Shown here: in pieces, positions 12,296-20,951 of the stretch | How positions within the stretch are numbered: the first letter of the stretch is position 1 | Layout of the letters: every line of letters starts with the position of its first letter | Source: UBA7702 sp040776805 | Lineage (GTDB): Bacteria; Bacillota; Dehalobacteriia; UBA7702 | Length of the DNA: 64,000 bases | Direction: 5' to 3' | Assembly (NCBI GenBank): GCA_040776805.1 | Contig: JAXGZS010000005.1 | Location: forward strand, 62,001-126,000 | The notes under the pieces: model-generated | Seen by the model: the letters and a program-made list of their open reading frames with translations, nothing else | What the model was told of the DNA's origin: nothing | Databases searched by the model: none | Position numbers and translations under genes: made by a program

Positions 12296-14078
12296 CGTTT
12301 CCTCCCATCGTAATGACAATTTCCGTCCCTATATCAGGGTGGCTCCATATGGTCATGGTTGCGCCGATGGCGGCAAGGCGCAACCGGATATTGGCCAGTG
12401 AGCGCTCTTTGGTTGCCGACGCCGCAAAACCCACGCCGTTATCGGCAACGCGAATGATAATGTTATCCTTTTCCCGTACAGTGGTTAGACGGACTTTGCC
12501 GCTGCCGCTTTTTTTCCGGATCCCGTGATGCACCGCGTTTTCCACCAAAGGTTGAAGGCTCAAGGCGGGTACCGAAAAATCTGTTACGCGAATGTCCGTT
12601 TCGAATTGCAGCTCCGTGCCGAAACGAATGATTTCAATATCCATGAAATTGCAAATATGCTGGTATTCTTTGGCGAAAGGAATCCGCACTTCTTTGCCGA
12701 GAACATCGATGCTGGTTCTGAGGTAGGACGAAAATTTCACAATGGTCGCCGCCGCCTTTTCCGGATCAGTATAACAGAGATCCTGAATCGCAAGAAGCGT
12801 ATTGCTTAAAAAATGCGGCTGCATTTGCGCGGCCAGAAGCGCCAAACGGTTGTCGGCAAGTTGTTTGTCAAGGGCGGCAACCCGCCGATTATTGGCAATC
12901 CAGAGGACAATTGTGGAAAAGATCGTACAAACGACGTAAATCAAGAGACCGAAACTAAAGAGCGTACCTCCGTGGAGCAAACCACGATAAAGATAAAAGG
13001 AATAGGCGCACAATTCCGCGGTAATGGACAAAATCAGCACCGCGAGACCAATTCCATGAAACATAAAATGCGGCGGACGCTCGAAACGAATTTTTTCAAT
13101 CAGTTCCAAACAAACAACAAGCACCGAAATGACCACGGGAATCAAGGTCATCAGCTGCGTCTGCTCAAAATCCAAAAGTCCTGTCAGCTGCAAAATGACC
13201 CGCAGGCCGGCGGTGACGCAAAACAGCCAGAAGAGCCCTGTATAGACCGGGAAAAAAGCTTTCCGCGCATCGCATTTCGCATAGAGCAGATAAGCCGGGG
13301 GCATCAACATCAACGCCGCAAAAGAAAGCCAGTTTTCATCAAAATAATCCAATGTAAATACGTTGGGGACGTGGCTTTCCACCCGTAAATAGACGGCGGC
13401 CACCAGCACAAAGAGGCCCAAAGTCAAAAGGCGTTGATAGTCATAGCCGACAAAGATCAGGTGCAGCGAAAAAAGGATCATCAATAAGCCCAGGAAAAAG
13501 AGGGAACTGCTGATGATGTATTCCACAATATGATCTTGGGTCGTTTGGGCCAAAAGCGCGCCCCGGCTCCCCAAACGCACCTCGGGCAGGAGACCGGAAT
13601 CACGGGCATAGGGGGAAGTCAGGAAAATCGCCACAGTCCCCCCGGCGCTTTCCGGACCGATGAGGACAAAATGCCAAGCAGCCGGTGAAGATTTGCCAAA
13701 GGGCTGATGGGCGACAGTATCATAGAGGTAAACCGTCTTTCCGTTCACCGTTACGCAAACCGACTGCTCGCTGCTGCGAAAACAAAGCGCCGCGTCCCAA
13801 GGCAGCTCCTCCGGGATCCGCAGCGTCATGGTGCAGGTTTCCCCTTTGCCCACCGGTAACTTTGCCGGCATGTTCAGATCTTCAAAAACGCGCTCCCCTG
13901 TCCGGCAGGTCCAGCCTTCGTTTAACGATACGATCGTCTCTTTATCGGGATATTCCATTTGATCACGGAGCGCGGAAAATCCCACGGAATCGATAAAATA
14001 AGCAAGGGCAACGCCAATCATCAGCAGCAAAAACGCGCTTTCGATATGCTTTTTGAAATCAAAGCTCTTTTTCCCCAT
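12276..14078 (-). CDS. Membrane sensor histidine kinase, 7TM/LytS-like
   Basis: The ATG at 14078 (MGKKSFDFKKH) is preferred to the longer start at 14153 because GGGGAAG lies just before it; about 600 residues. One N-terminal membrane helix precedes an extracytoplasmic beta-rich region (about 45-190, with PEELPWDAALCFR). This resembles the DISMED2 sensor domain. Seven hydrophobic helices then fill about 195-400. The kinase core has QMQPHFLSNTL with the phospho-accepting His, then LQPLVENAVHHG (N box) and VADNGVGF (G box), typical of the His_kinase family of LytS. The ligand is unknown; DISMED2 domains are thought to bind carbohydrates. Its partner is the overlapping response regulator. Confidence 0.87.
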   Translation of the reverse strand: MGKKSFDFKKHIESAFLLLMIGVALAYFIDSVGFSALRDQMEYPDKETIVSLNEGWTCRTGERVFEDLNMPAKLPVGKGETCTMTLRIPEELPWDAALCFRSSEQSVCVTVNGKTVYLYDTVAHQPFGKSSPAAWHFVLIGPESAGGTVAIFLTSPYARDSGLLPEVRLGSRGALLAQTTQDHIVEYIISSSLFFLGLLMILFSLHLIFVGYDYQRLLTLGLFVLVAAVYLRVESHVPNVFTLDYFDENWLSFAALMLMPPAYLLYAKCDARKAFFPVYTGLFWLFCVTAGLRVILQLTGLLDFEQTQLMTLIPVVISVLVVCLELIEKIRFERPPHFMFHGIGLAVLILSITAELCAYSFYLYRGLLHGGTLFSFGLLIYVVCTIFSTIVLWIANNRRVAALDKQLADNRLALLAAQMQPHFLSNTLLAIQDLCYTDPEKAAATIVKFSSYLRTSIDVLGKEVRIPFAKEYQHICNFMDIEIIRFGTELQFETDIRVTDFSVPALSLQPLVENAVHHGIRKKSGSGKVRLTTVREKDNIIIRVADNGVGFAASATKERSLANIRLRLAAIGATMTIWSHPDIGTEIVITMGGNDALHDR

Positions 14079-14202
14079 GGCTTCCCCTATTCCATCACCC
14101 GACTCATGATCGCCCCTATAGCAAAAGTATAGCACAAAAACAGGACATTTCAATAAAATATAAGAGTTGAAAAAGGGACTCTCTCCTCAAGCAGCCCCGC
14201 AA

Positions 14203-14241
14203 AAAGAGAACCGGCTTTTGATGGAAAAATCAAAAGCCGGT
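14203..14241 (-). terminator. Terminator of the kor operon
   Basis: ACCGGCTTTTGAT-GGAAAA-ATCAAAAGCCGGT is a 13-bp perfect stem followed on the minus strand by TTCTCTTTTTG. It lies between korD and the histidine kinase. Confidence 0.8.
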
Positions 14242-14294
14242 ATGTGGGGCGCCCTCATGGGAAAACCCCCTTACACTCGTTGTATGAACTTGTT

Positions 14295-14543
14295 TTATTT
14301 GATTTTTTCAATCAGAATGGCGCAGTCGGGGCAAACCGTCTGACAGGTTTTACAGGCGATACAATCTTCTTCGCCATGGCCCGGCTCCACGGTGGGAGCG
14401 CCATAAATGCCCAATCTTTCCGACCAGCCGATGGTGTGTTTGGGGCATTTTTCAATGCAGAGGCCACAGCCTTTGCACAATTCGGTAAAGAGATAGAATT
14501 TACCTTTGCCGTTTTCGGTCATCACCGATTTAAAATCTCTCAT
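14295..14543 (-). CDS. korD: 2-oxoacid:ferredoxin oxidoreductase, ferredoxin-like delta subunit
   Basis: This 82-residue protein has two [4Fe-4S] cluster motifs, CKGCGLCIEKCP and CIACKTCQTVCP. It matches the small ferredoxin subunit of four-subunit 2-oxoglutarate or branched-chain 2-oxoacid ferredoxin oxidoreductases, where it passes electrons to external ferredoxin. The ribosome binding site AAGGAGGG touches the first ATG at 14549, so the ATG two codons later is the better start. It is the last gene of the operon, 12 bp after korC. In many operons this subunit comes first; here it comes last. Confidence 0.88.
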   Translation of the reverse strand: MRDFKSVMTENGKGKFYLFTELCKGCGLCIEKCPKHTIGWSERLGIYGAPTVEPGHGEEDCIACKTCQTVCPDCAILIEKIK

Positions 14544-14555
14544 TTCCATCCCTCC

Positions 14556-15122
14556 TTAGCGCACCAAACTCATGCCCTTTTCCAACGCGGTATAGTTCAT
14601 TTCGCGCAGAGCGGGGTTGGCTTCGAACTTTTTGGCAAATTTGTGTTCCAGGGCTTCTTTGATCACGTCGATGGAGACCATGTCGGTCAAACCGAGGACG
14701 GCGCCCATGATGATGACATTGAAAACACGGACGTGCAGTTCGGTATTGGCAATTTCGTGGGCGGGAATTTCCACAATTTTCGCCACTTCGTCTGCTTTGG
14801 GCAGATTCTTCCTGGCTTCCGCCGAAATATTGGCATCATAGACATAGATCGTGTTGGGATTGACGTACATTTTCACGCGGCTGACGGCACGGTCGCTCAA
14901 AGCGACGATAATATCGGCGTCGTCAAATTTCGGGGAGCCGATCACCTCGGAGGAGATCTGCATAAAGGCGACGGAAACGCCGCCTCGCTGTTCCACACCG
15001 AAGTTGGGAATGTACATCACTTGTTTCCCCATTTTATAAGACGCTTCCGAAAGGATCGCGGCAACGGACTGAACGCCCTGGCCGCCTTCTCCGGCAAGCA
15101 TAATTCTTTTCAGATCACTCAT
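14556..15122 (-). CDS. korC: 2-oxoacid:ferredoxin oxidoreductase, gamma subunit
   Basis: This 188-residue protein carries GEGGQGVQSVAAILSEA near the N-terminus, the conserved start of the gamma domain, and FGVEQRGGVSVAFMQ. The gamma subunit completes the catalytic unit that converts a 2-oxoacid plus CoA to acyl-CoA, CO2 and reduced ferredoxin. Its ATG overlaps the TGA of korB (ATGA), so translation is coupled. Confidence 0.9.
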   Translation of the reverse strand: MSDLKRIMLAGEGGQGVQSVAAILSEASYKMGKQVMYIPNFGVEQRGGVSVAFMQISSEVIGSPKFDDADIIVALSDRAVSRVKMYVNPNTIYVYDANISAEARKNLPKADEVAKIVEIPAHEIANTELHVRVFNVIIMGAVLGLTDMVSIDVIKEALEHKFAKKFEANPALREMNYTALEKGMSLVR

Positions 15123-15889
15123 TGATCCTGCCCCCCTTCTTCGGGAACTTTGAATTCGCCGACGGGAAATTCCGATAGCATTTCATCTTCCAGAAAAGCC
15201 CAGGTTTTCTGAGCATTGGTCGCCCAGTTGGTGGGGCAGGTGGACAACGCTTCCACAAAAGAGAAGCCGCTGCCGTTCAACTGCGCCTGTAAGGCTTTTT
15301 TCAGATAGTTTTTCAACTGTTTCGGTTTGGCCACAGTGCCCCGGGCCACATAGGCGCCATTGCCGACCATGGCGGCCACCATTTCAGGGCCGTGGGTCGG
15401 TTCCCCTTGTTGTTCAACGCTTCTGCCGTAAGGAGACGTCTCCGTCTTCTGACCCGGCAAAGTCGTGGGGGCCATTTGACCGCCGGTCATGCCGTAGTTG
15501 GTGTTGTTCACCAAAATGGAGGTGATCTTTTCATTTCGCGCCGCGCAGTTCACCAAATGCTGGGAACCGATGGCGTAACCGCCGCCGTCGCCCATATAGG
15601 CGATGACGATTTTATCGGGAGTCGCTCTTTTCACCCCGGCGCAAACCGCGTTGGTGCGGCCATGGTGAGTCTGAACCGTATCGCAGTTAAAGAAGTCGAT
15701 GGCCAAAAGGCAGCAGCCAATATCGACACAGAAAATCACTCTATCCTGAAGGCCCAATTCATCAATGGCTTCGCCCAACGCCTTGAGGACGATCCCATGA
15801 CCGCAGCCGGGACAGAATTTATGGGTTTTTGTTTCTTTACGCCAGCACACAGGCATCGCCGGTGCGACATTGTTGAATTCAACAGCCAT
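15119..15889 (-). CDS. korB: 2-oxoacid:ferredoxin oxidoreductase, thiamine-pyrophosphate-binding beta subunit
   Basis: This 256-residue protein has the TPP-binding motif GDGGGYAIG followed by NNTNYGMTGGQMAPTT. It also has FCPGCGHG near the N-terminus, as in KorB proteins of the 2-oxoglutarate group. Its partner is KorA, encoded 12 bp upstream. The start has AAGGAGGG at good spacing. The motif set fits KorB or VorB. The operon does not show whether 2-oxoglutarate or a branched-chain 2-oxoacid is the natural substrate. Confidence 0.9.
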   Translation of the reverse strand: MAVEFNNVAPAMPVCWRKETKTHKFCPGCGHGIVLKALGEAIDELGLQDRVIFCVDIGCCLLAIDFFNCDTVQTHHGRTNAVCAGVKRATPDKIVIAYMGDGGGYAIGSQHLVNCAARNEKITSILVNNTNYGMTGGQMAPTTLPGQKTETSPYGRSVEQQGEPTHGPEMVAAMVGNGAYVARGTVAKPKQLKNYLKKALQAQLNGSGFSFVEALSTCPTNWATNAQKTWAFLEDEMLSEFPVGEFKVPEEGGQDQ

Positions 15890-15901
15890 TTCTTTCCCTC
15901 C

Positions 15902-16990
15902 TTATTTCATCATGGACTTGACTTTGTCGACAAGTTCGTCAGAGCTAACGCCTTTACCGGGCTTGAAATAACCGGTAATGGGTACGGTGAGGCCATAGAG
16001 TTCTTCAGTAATGAAGCGCTTCATCTGGCCGAGAGCGCTTTCCACCACGAGAATATTCTGTTTGCCCTCTACCGCCGCGGCCAGCTGTTTACCGGGAAAC
16101 GGTCTTAAAGTGATGGGACGGAAATAGCCGACTTTGTAGCCGTCTTTGCGCAGATTCTTCACTGCTTCTTTGCAGGCGCGGCTGACAACGCCGTGGCCGA
16201 CAACGATGATTTCAGCGTCGTCGGTGAAGGCTTCCTCGTATTCAGTGATTTCGTCTTTGAAGGAATCGTAATGATCTTTCAAATCATTGACCACGTCGAG
16301 GAGTTCTTCTTCGGTATTGTAGGTATTTTTAAAGAAAGAGGGGTCGCGGTCAACACCGGGTTTGCCGGGAGCGCCGACGTAAGGTTTCGTTTCTTCCATG
16401 ACAATACCCCGGGAAGCGGGATCGTACATGGTGACGGCTTCTCTCATTTTAGCCTGATAACCGTCGCCCAAAACGATGGTGGGAACACTGTATTTCCAGG
16501 CTGTATTAAATGCTTTGATGGTGTAATCGTAAAGATCCTGATGACCGGAAGTGGAGTAGACGACGCGGAAACCTTCGCCATTGCCGCCATAGCAGCACAT
16601 GGTGACTTCCTGCTGGGAGTAGATTACCGTTGCCGTGGACGGGCCGCCCCGCTGCTGGACGACAACGACGATGGGGATTCTCATCATTTCCGCCATGGTA
16701 AGAGGTTCCTGCATCAAGACGGTGCCGGGGCCTGCCGTGGCAGTAAATGCCCGGGTGCCGGTGAGAACGCCGCCGCAGGTCGTAAATCCAGCGGAGAGCT
16801 CATCCTCCGTCTGGAGGAAATTGCGGTCATGTTTCGGCGCTAATCTCGTCCAATAATGCATGATTTCATTCTGAGGGGTGATGGGATAGCCATACATAAT
16901 TTGGGCATCCGCTGCCAATGCCGCCCAGGCAACAACTTCGTTGCCGGTAACGAATACATTGGTATCCTTCTCAATCGGTTTTGTGGCCAT
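15902..16990 (-). CDS. korA: 2-oxoacid:ferredoxin oxidoreductase, alpha subunit
   Basis: The start used is the ATG at 16990 (MATKPIEKDTN), which has GGAGAG upstream; the longer frame from 17053 would overlap the previous gene and lacks a site. This gives 362 residues. GNEVVAWAALAADAQIMYG and YPITPQNEIMHYW are hallmark alpha-subunit sequences, and RGGPSTATVIYSQQ follows. The C-terminal half is the transketolase-C-like domain with VGHGVVSRACKEAV. The enzyme is oxygen-sensitive and typical of anaerobes, used to supply acyl-CoA or reductive carbon fixation. Confidence 0.9.
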   Translation of the reverse strand: MATKPIEKDTNVFVTGNEVVAWAALAADAQIMYGYPITPQNEIMHYWTRLAPKHDRNFLQTEDELSAGFTTCGGVLTGTRAFTATAGPGTVLMQEPLTMAEMMRIPIVVVVQQRGGPSTATVIYSQQEVTMCCYGGNGEGFRVVYSTSGHQDLYDYTIKAFNTAWKYSVPTIVLGDGYQAKMREAVTMYDPASRGIVMEETKPYVGAPGKPGVDRDPSFFKNTYNTEEELLDVVNDLKDHYDSFKDEITEYEEAFTDDAEIIVVGHGVVSRACKEAVKNLRKDGYKVGYFRPITLRPFPGKQLAAAVEGKQNILVVESALGQMKRFITEELYGLTVPITGYFKPGKGVSSDELVDKVKSMMK

Positions 16991-17046
16991 AAAATTCTCT
17001 CCTTTCAGCCAAAAAAGTTTCTCTACTAACTCTTCTCTATCATTGA

Positions 17047-17709
17047 TTACCAAAAGCCCAAGGGCAGGTAACGTGTTAATAGCCGCACAGGGACGCCTTC
17101 ATAGGCGCCGTCGGGGAAATCCGGGGCAAACCGCTCATCCACCGCCATGGCAACCAGCGGCAAAGCAACCTTTTCCGCCGCCTCCTTGACCATGGTGAAG
17201 CCGTCTTTCATCATCGGCACCGTGGTTTTTTCCGCGAGGTGAGTATTGGCGATCAGTCCGTTGGCGGGACCGGCTTCGTACAGATATTCGATGATTCTTT
17301 CCACTGAATTGGTCATCGGCCTTAACGTATTTACCACAAAAAGGACTTCCAAATCCTTTTCCTCGGCAACCCCTTCCAGCAGATTTAAGATGGCGCTGCC
17401 TTTGGCGCCGTAACCGATATCGAGGATCACATCGCCTTCGTTTTTCAGCGCCCAACGCATGGCGGGGTGCAGGGTGGAACCGGCTTCACCGAGACCCAAG
17501 GTTTCTTCTGTCTTCCAGGCGATCACGCGCACGCCTTTTTCCTCCAATAAAGGAATCAGCGGACGCAGTGTGTAGACGGGTTCCACCAGATCGAGATCGA
17601 CCAGCGTCACCCTTCTGCCCTGTGCCGCCAAAGAGACTGCGCGATTCACCGCATTTTCACTTTTACCGGAGGCATATTCCCCGGTATAGGCTTCCACAAT
17701 TCTACCCAT
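17047..17709 (-). CDS. P-loop nucleotide-binding protein co-transcribed with kor genes
   Basis: This 220-residue protein has a Walker A-like GEYASGKSENA at residues 10-20 and a second conserved LVDLDLVEPVYTLR segment near 36-50. These are features of the MinD/CobQ/CooC-type P-loop fold. ILDIGYGAKG could be the Walker B region. It is the first gene of the kor operon, 56 bp before korA's chosen start. A role in assembling or charging the oxidoreductase, by analogy to CooC-type maturation ATPases, is only a guess. I do not recognise a named family. Confidence 0.75.
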   Translation of the reverse strand: MGRIVEAYTGEYASGKSENAVNRAVSLAAQGRRVTLVDLDLVEPVYTLRPLIPLLEEKGVRVIAWKTEETLGLGEAGSTLHPAMRWALKNEGDVILDIGYGAKGSAILNLLEGVAEEKDLEVLFVVNTLRPMTNSVERIIEYLYEAGPANGLIANTHLAEKTTVPMMKDGFTMVKEAAEKVALPLVAMAVDERFAPDFPDGAYEGVPVRLLTRYLPLGFW

Positions 17710-17739
17710 AAAATCATCCGTTTCATCTTGTATCTAATG

Positions 17740-17768
17740 ATTATAGCATACCTGTTCCGCACCAACAA
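17740..17768 (-). promoter_or_regulatory. Promoter of the kor operon
   Basis: TTGTTG at 17763-17768 and TATAAT at 17740-17745 are 17 bp apart on the minus strand, with an extended TGC before the -10. The start codon of the first gene lies about 30 bp downstream. Confidence 0.65.
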
Positions 17769-18078
17769 GAGAATATCTCGGAATTTGTGTAAATTTTTGA
17801 CATTTTGCACAAGTACCAAACACCCCAAAACAGACCGCCAAAATCATGGCCAACAGCTTGGTGAAAACGCAAGTACCAGCGTCCTTCCTTCCCTTTAAGG
17901 ATACCCCAATCAAAGGAAATCCACTCTTTCCATCACCAAATCAGGACAATTTTGTCATTTGCCGTCAATGGCGTCACTTCTCGGTTATCCCGGGGTCGTC
18001 GATAACTCCTTAGCACCAGGGAATAAGCAGGGAATAAACAGGGAAGCGCAAGAGGCAAGAATCCTATAGGATATGCAA
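17769..18078. other. Intergenic stretch, no gene recognised
   Basis: About 300 bp without a convincing reading frame or RNA gene. It has short repeated words (CAAGTACCA near 17810 and 17870, GGGAATAA twice near 18020-18035) and an AGGACAATTTTGTC half-palindrome near 17942. I see nothing that explains it. Confidence 0.5.
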
Positions 18079-18105
18079 ACCCCGCGGTTTTCAGAACCGC
18101 GGGGT
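18079..18105 (-). terminator. Terminator after the PIN-like gene
   Basis: ACCCCGCGGTT-TTCAG-AACCGCGGGGT is a perfect 11-bp GC-rich stem, 20 bp past the stop codon. The T-tract on the minus side is short. Confidence 0.65.
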
Positions 18106-18124
18106 CAAGATTCCGCTTTTATGT

Positions 18125-18691
18125 TTACTTTTTATCTTTTAGCAGGGGTTTGATGGCATTGTAATATTCCCCCGCTTTTTTACTGTCCTTGTACTCTTTT
18201 TGCAGGGCGTTGCTGACGCCGTTTTTCGTTTTGTATCTCTGGATAAACTCCGCGATGATTTCCGCGGCTTTTTCGTCCTTCACGAGCGCCTTCACTTCCG
18301 CGATAAGGGCGGCCTTTTCCGTTTCAAAGTCCTTGCCGGCAACATCCGCCACGCAGGAAACTTTCACCTTTCTTTTGGCCCAATAGGGACAGAGGCACTG
18401 GAAGCCCTTGTCCTTGCTGACGATAAAGAACTCATCGCCTTTACTTTCCGCGGCCAAAGCGCCGAGGCACGTCGAAAGCTGGAAGTCCAGGGCGTTTTTG
18501 CCGCCCCCTTCCACTTTCTGAAACTGAATGTCCGCACTGGATTCGTTCAGCCGCCGGTGCAAACCGAAGGACATTTTATTGGCATTTTCCGTATAGAACA
18601 AGATCACGCGGTAATCGGCGCTCAGCTTGCTGATGCCGTTTAAGCCGCTTTCGTTCACATTTTCATAATCTACTAAATATGTTTTCATCAT
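18125..18691 (-). CDS. PIN-like (NYN-type) domain protein
   Basis: This 188-residue protein has conserved acidic motifs in PIN/NYN order: YLVDYENVNESG at the N-terminus, GGGKNALDFQLSTCLG near 65-80, and FFIVSKDKGFQCL near 90. These acids form a metal site in RNases of this fold. The C-terminal 90 residues (KALVKDEKAAEIIAEF, basic) are not recognised. It is a single gene with its own terminator. An RNase role is likely by fold only. The substrate is unknown, and no antitoxin-like partner lies beside it. Confidence 0.7.
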   Translation of the reverse strand: MMKTYLVDYENVNESGLNGISKLSADYRVILFYTENANKMSFGLHRRLNESSADIQFQKVEGGGKNALDFQLSTCLGALAAESKGDEFFIVSKDKGFQCLCPYWAKRKVKVSCVADVAGKDFETEKAALIAEVKALVKDEKAAEIIAEFIQRYKTKNGVSNALQKEYKDSKKAGEYYNAIKPLLKDKK

Positions 18692-18762
18692 TTCTCACTT
18701 TCTGATATTTTAGTATTATACCACATATCGGCAATATCCACAATATCAGTAAATAAAGAGCA

Positions 18763-18791
18763 GAAAAAGGCGCTTCGCAATGGAGCGCCTT
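18763..18791 (-). terminator. Terminator of the EutH-type permease operon
   Basis: AAGGCGCTTC-GCAAT-GGAGCGCCTT is a 10-bp stem with one wobble, followed on the minus strand by TTTTTCTG. Confidence 0.8.
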
Positions 18792-18797
18792 AGACTC

Positions 18798-19991
18798 TTA
18801 TTCTTCCGCTTTCATTTTATCGATGGAGGGTACGGCGATCAGGCGGGCGAAGATCACGCCGATGATCCCGCCGATCAGTTGGCCCACAAAAACAGGAATC
18901 ACCAGATTGGGTTGAAAATTCATGTTAAAGGCGATCCAGTCCCCTAAGGAGTAACCGCCGCAGACCACAAAAGCAATGGTGATGACCTTGCTTCTGGCGT
19001 CCATATTCTTGATCATACCAAAAAGGGCGATGCCGTTGGCCATGCCTGCCACCAAACCGGCGCTGCCGGTTTCGTCGAGACCGATCTTTCTGCCGACGGC
19101 ACTCAGAGGCTCGCCGAAAAACTTACGGATCAGATAAACCATGGGGAAGGCCCCGGTAAGCATCATGGCAATGGCGCCCAAAAGCTCAATGGCGCGGAAA
19201 CTGCTTTCCTCGTCGGCAAAAGCGGGGTCAAACCCCCAGCTGCCAAAAACCGCCGAGAAAAAGCCGGTGTAATACTGGATGATGGACGCCGCCACCACCA
19301 AGGTCAGCACGGAAAGGAGCAGACGGCCAAAGATCATAAAACCCTTCACCATGATCTTGGGAAAAAACTTCAAACCGACGGCCAAAAGACCACAAAATAA
19401 AATCAGGGGAACGAGGTTGATCAATACAACGCCCATATCCATATGCAGCTGGTAGGCGGCTTCCCCGGTGGTGATGAATTCCGTGCGTACCATGGGCTTG
19501 GTGAGCCACATGATAAAACAGGAAATGAAAACGCCGAAGGGAATGGCCAGAATGCCGCTCATGGCGCCCAAAGCCATATAGGGCTGGTCCTTTTTTTCAA
19601 GGATGGAGAGGCCCACGGGGATATTGAAGGCAAAAGTCGAGGCTGCCATCACGCCGACGCAAATCGCCATCACGGTGATTTCCGGCGACGCCGCCAATTG
19701 CAGCGCCAAAGCGTAGCCGCCGCAATCCGCGGGCACCAATGTCGCCGCGGCAATGGCGGTATCCGCGCCAATCAAGGAGAACAGGCCGCCAAAGATTTTA
19801 TTGACGCCAATCACCAAAAAAGGGACGGATACCATCAGCCCCACCACCGGGATAAACAGCGAGGCCAGCACGGAAAGGCCCTCATGAAAGGACTTTCCGA
19901 GGCCGCTGTCGGGATTGATCACCGACGCCAAGGCCCCCGCAGCGCAGCAGGCCATTATGATGTAAAGTACAATGCTACCTACGATCTCCAT
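18798..19991 (-). CDS. EutH-family permease (ethanolamine transporter-like)
   Basis: The start at 19991 (MEIVGSIVLYI) is chosen because GGAGGAG lies inside the longer frame, 7 bp before it. It encodes 397 residues with about ten or eleven hydrophobic helices. Sequence such as TLVPADCGGYALALQLA, GLVAGMANGIALFGMIKNM and GGYSLGDWIAFN fits the EutH family of ethanolamine uptake proteins. No other eut genes (lyase, shell proteins) are in the window. Instead it follows a TIM-barrel isomerase-like gene by 23 bp and a HAD phosphatase gene, so the true substrate may differ from ethanolamine. Confidence 0.82.
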   Translation of the reverse strand: MEIVGSIVLYIIMACCAAGALASVINPDSGLGKSFHEGLSVLASLFIPVVGLMVSVPFLVIGVNKIFGGLFSLIGADTAIAAATLVPADCGGYALALQLAASPEITVMAICVGVMAASTFAFNIPVGLSILEKKDQPYMALGAMSGILAIPFGVFISCFIMWLTKPMVRTEFITTGEAAYQLHMDMGVVLINLVPLILFCGLLAVGLKFFPKIMVKGFMIFGRLLLSVLTLVVAASIIQYYTGFFSAVFGSWGFDPAFADEESSFRAIELLGAIAMMLTGAFPMVYLIRKFFGEPLSAVGRKIGLDETGSAGLVAGMANGIALFGMIKNMDARSKVITIAFVVCGGYSLGDWIAFNMNFQPNLVIPVFVGQLIGGIIGVIFARLIAVPSIDKMKAEE

Positions 19992-20014
19992 GGAATACTC
20001 CTCCATTTAATCAT

Positions 20015-20887
20015 TCAATCGTTCAATTGTTCATTTAAAACACGGTACGTATGGGTTAAATAAGCAACGGGGTCTTCTGTTAGCTCCCCGTTTTCATAAT
20101 AGAGCTCCAAAGCCAGTTCACCGCAAAAGTCAATCTCTTTTAAGACGCTGATCACCAACGGCCAAGGAATATTCCCCGCAAAGGGCAGCAAGTGCTGGTC
20201 GGCACAGCCGTCATTATCATGAAGATGGATCACTTTCAGGCGGCTGCCGATTTTTTGAATCTCTTCGGGAAGGTCGAGACGCGCCAAGTTGGCGTGGCCA
20301 CAATCAAAACAGATGCCGCAGACCTCCTTGCCGAAAGCGCTGTTGATGGTATCGGTAATGGTGATTAACTCTTCGATTCCAGGAGAAACACTTTTTAGGG
20401 GCCGGGCGTCCTCACCATCCCAGGGCTGATTCGTACCATTTTCCACGTCAATACGCAGCCCCAATTTCTCTGCCTGCTCCAGATAGGGTTGGAGATAGGC
20501 GATATTCCTTTCCGCTGACGCTTCGGGCTGATAGCGCATTTCCCCGTCGACAACGGTGCCCAGGTGCATCACGAAATCAGACGCGCCGCAGGCGGCGGCG
20601 ATGTTCATGGATCGCAGCAGCACCTCTTGCCACGCCTCACCGTTGGTCTCATGAAAGAGAAAGGGATAAAACATCGGGGCGTGGGCCGCGTTCACCGAAA
20701 GGCCGTAACTGCGAAAACGCTTCACGAAAGATGCGCCGTCAAATTCTTCTGTGATAAGCTCCGTTAATTCACCAAGAGCAAGATGAACGTTATGAAATCC
20801 GCTTAATGTTACCTTTTCGAGAAAAGCAAAAAAGGAATCCAGTTGATTGCGTTGCCCGATACAGCGCGTGGTCGTTGAAAACAGCAT
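20015..20887 (-). CDS. Sugar phosphate isomerase/epimerase-like TIM-barrel protein
   Basis: The ATG at 20887 (MLFSTTTRCIG) follows GGAGGA by 5 bp, so the frame's upper ATG at 20899 is not used; 290 residues. It matches the xylose isomerase-like TIM barrel / AP endonuclease family 2. Metal-ligand motifs include FVMHLGTVV, LRIDVENGTN, GICFDCGHANLA, KVIHLHDNDG and ALELYYE at the C-terminus. Family members isomerise sugars or process myo-inositol derivatives, and the substrate here cannot be named. It lies between a HAD phosphatase gene and an EutH-like permease gene, all in one transcript. Together they look like a small uptake and catabolism unit. Confidence 0.78.
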   Translation of the reverse strand: MLFSTTTRCIGQRNQLDSFFAFLEKVTLSGFHNVHLALGELTELITEEFDGASFVKRFRSYGLSVNAAHAPMFYPFLFHETNGEAWQEVLLRSMNIAAACGASDFVMHLGTVVDGEMRYQPEASAERNIAYLQPYLEQAEKLGLRIDVENGTNQPWDGEDARPLKSVSPGIEELITITDTINSAFGKEVCGICFDCGHANLARLDLPEEIQKIGSRLKVIHLHDNDGCADQHLLPFAGNIPWPLVISVLKEIDFCGELALELYYENGELTEDPVAYLTHTYRVLNEQLND

Positions 20888-20951
20888 GTGCTCCTCCAAA
20901 GCTGCGTATTTCGCGTATTGAAAATCTCGTCATAAAAAAAGCGCCCTGAGC

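Noticed and set aside
14244..16843. Long plus-strand reading frames opposite the kor genes
   Set aside because: They mirror the codon bias of korA-korD. No start context, and phase matches antisense shadowing.
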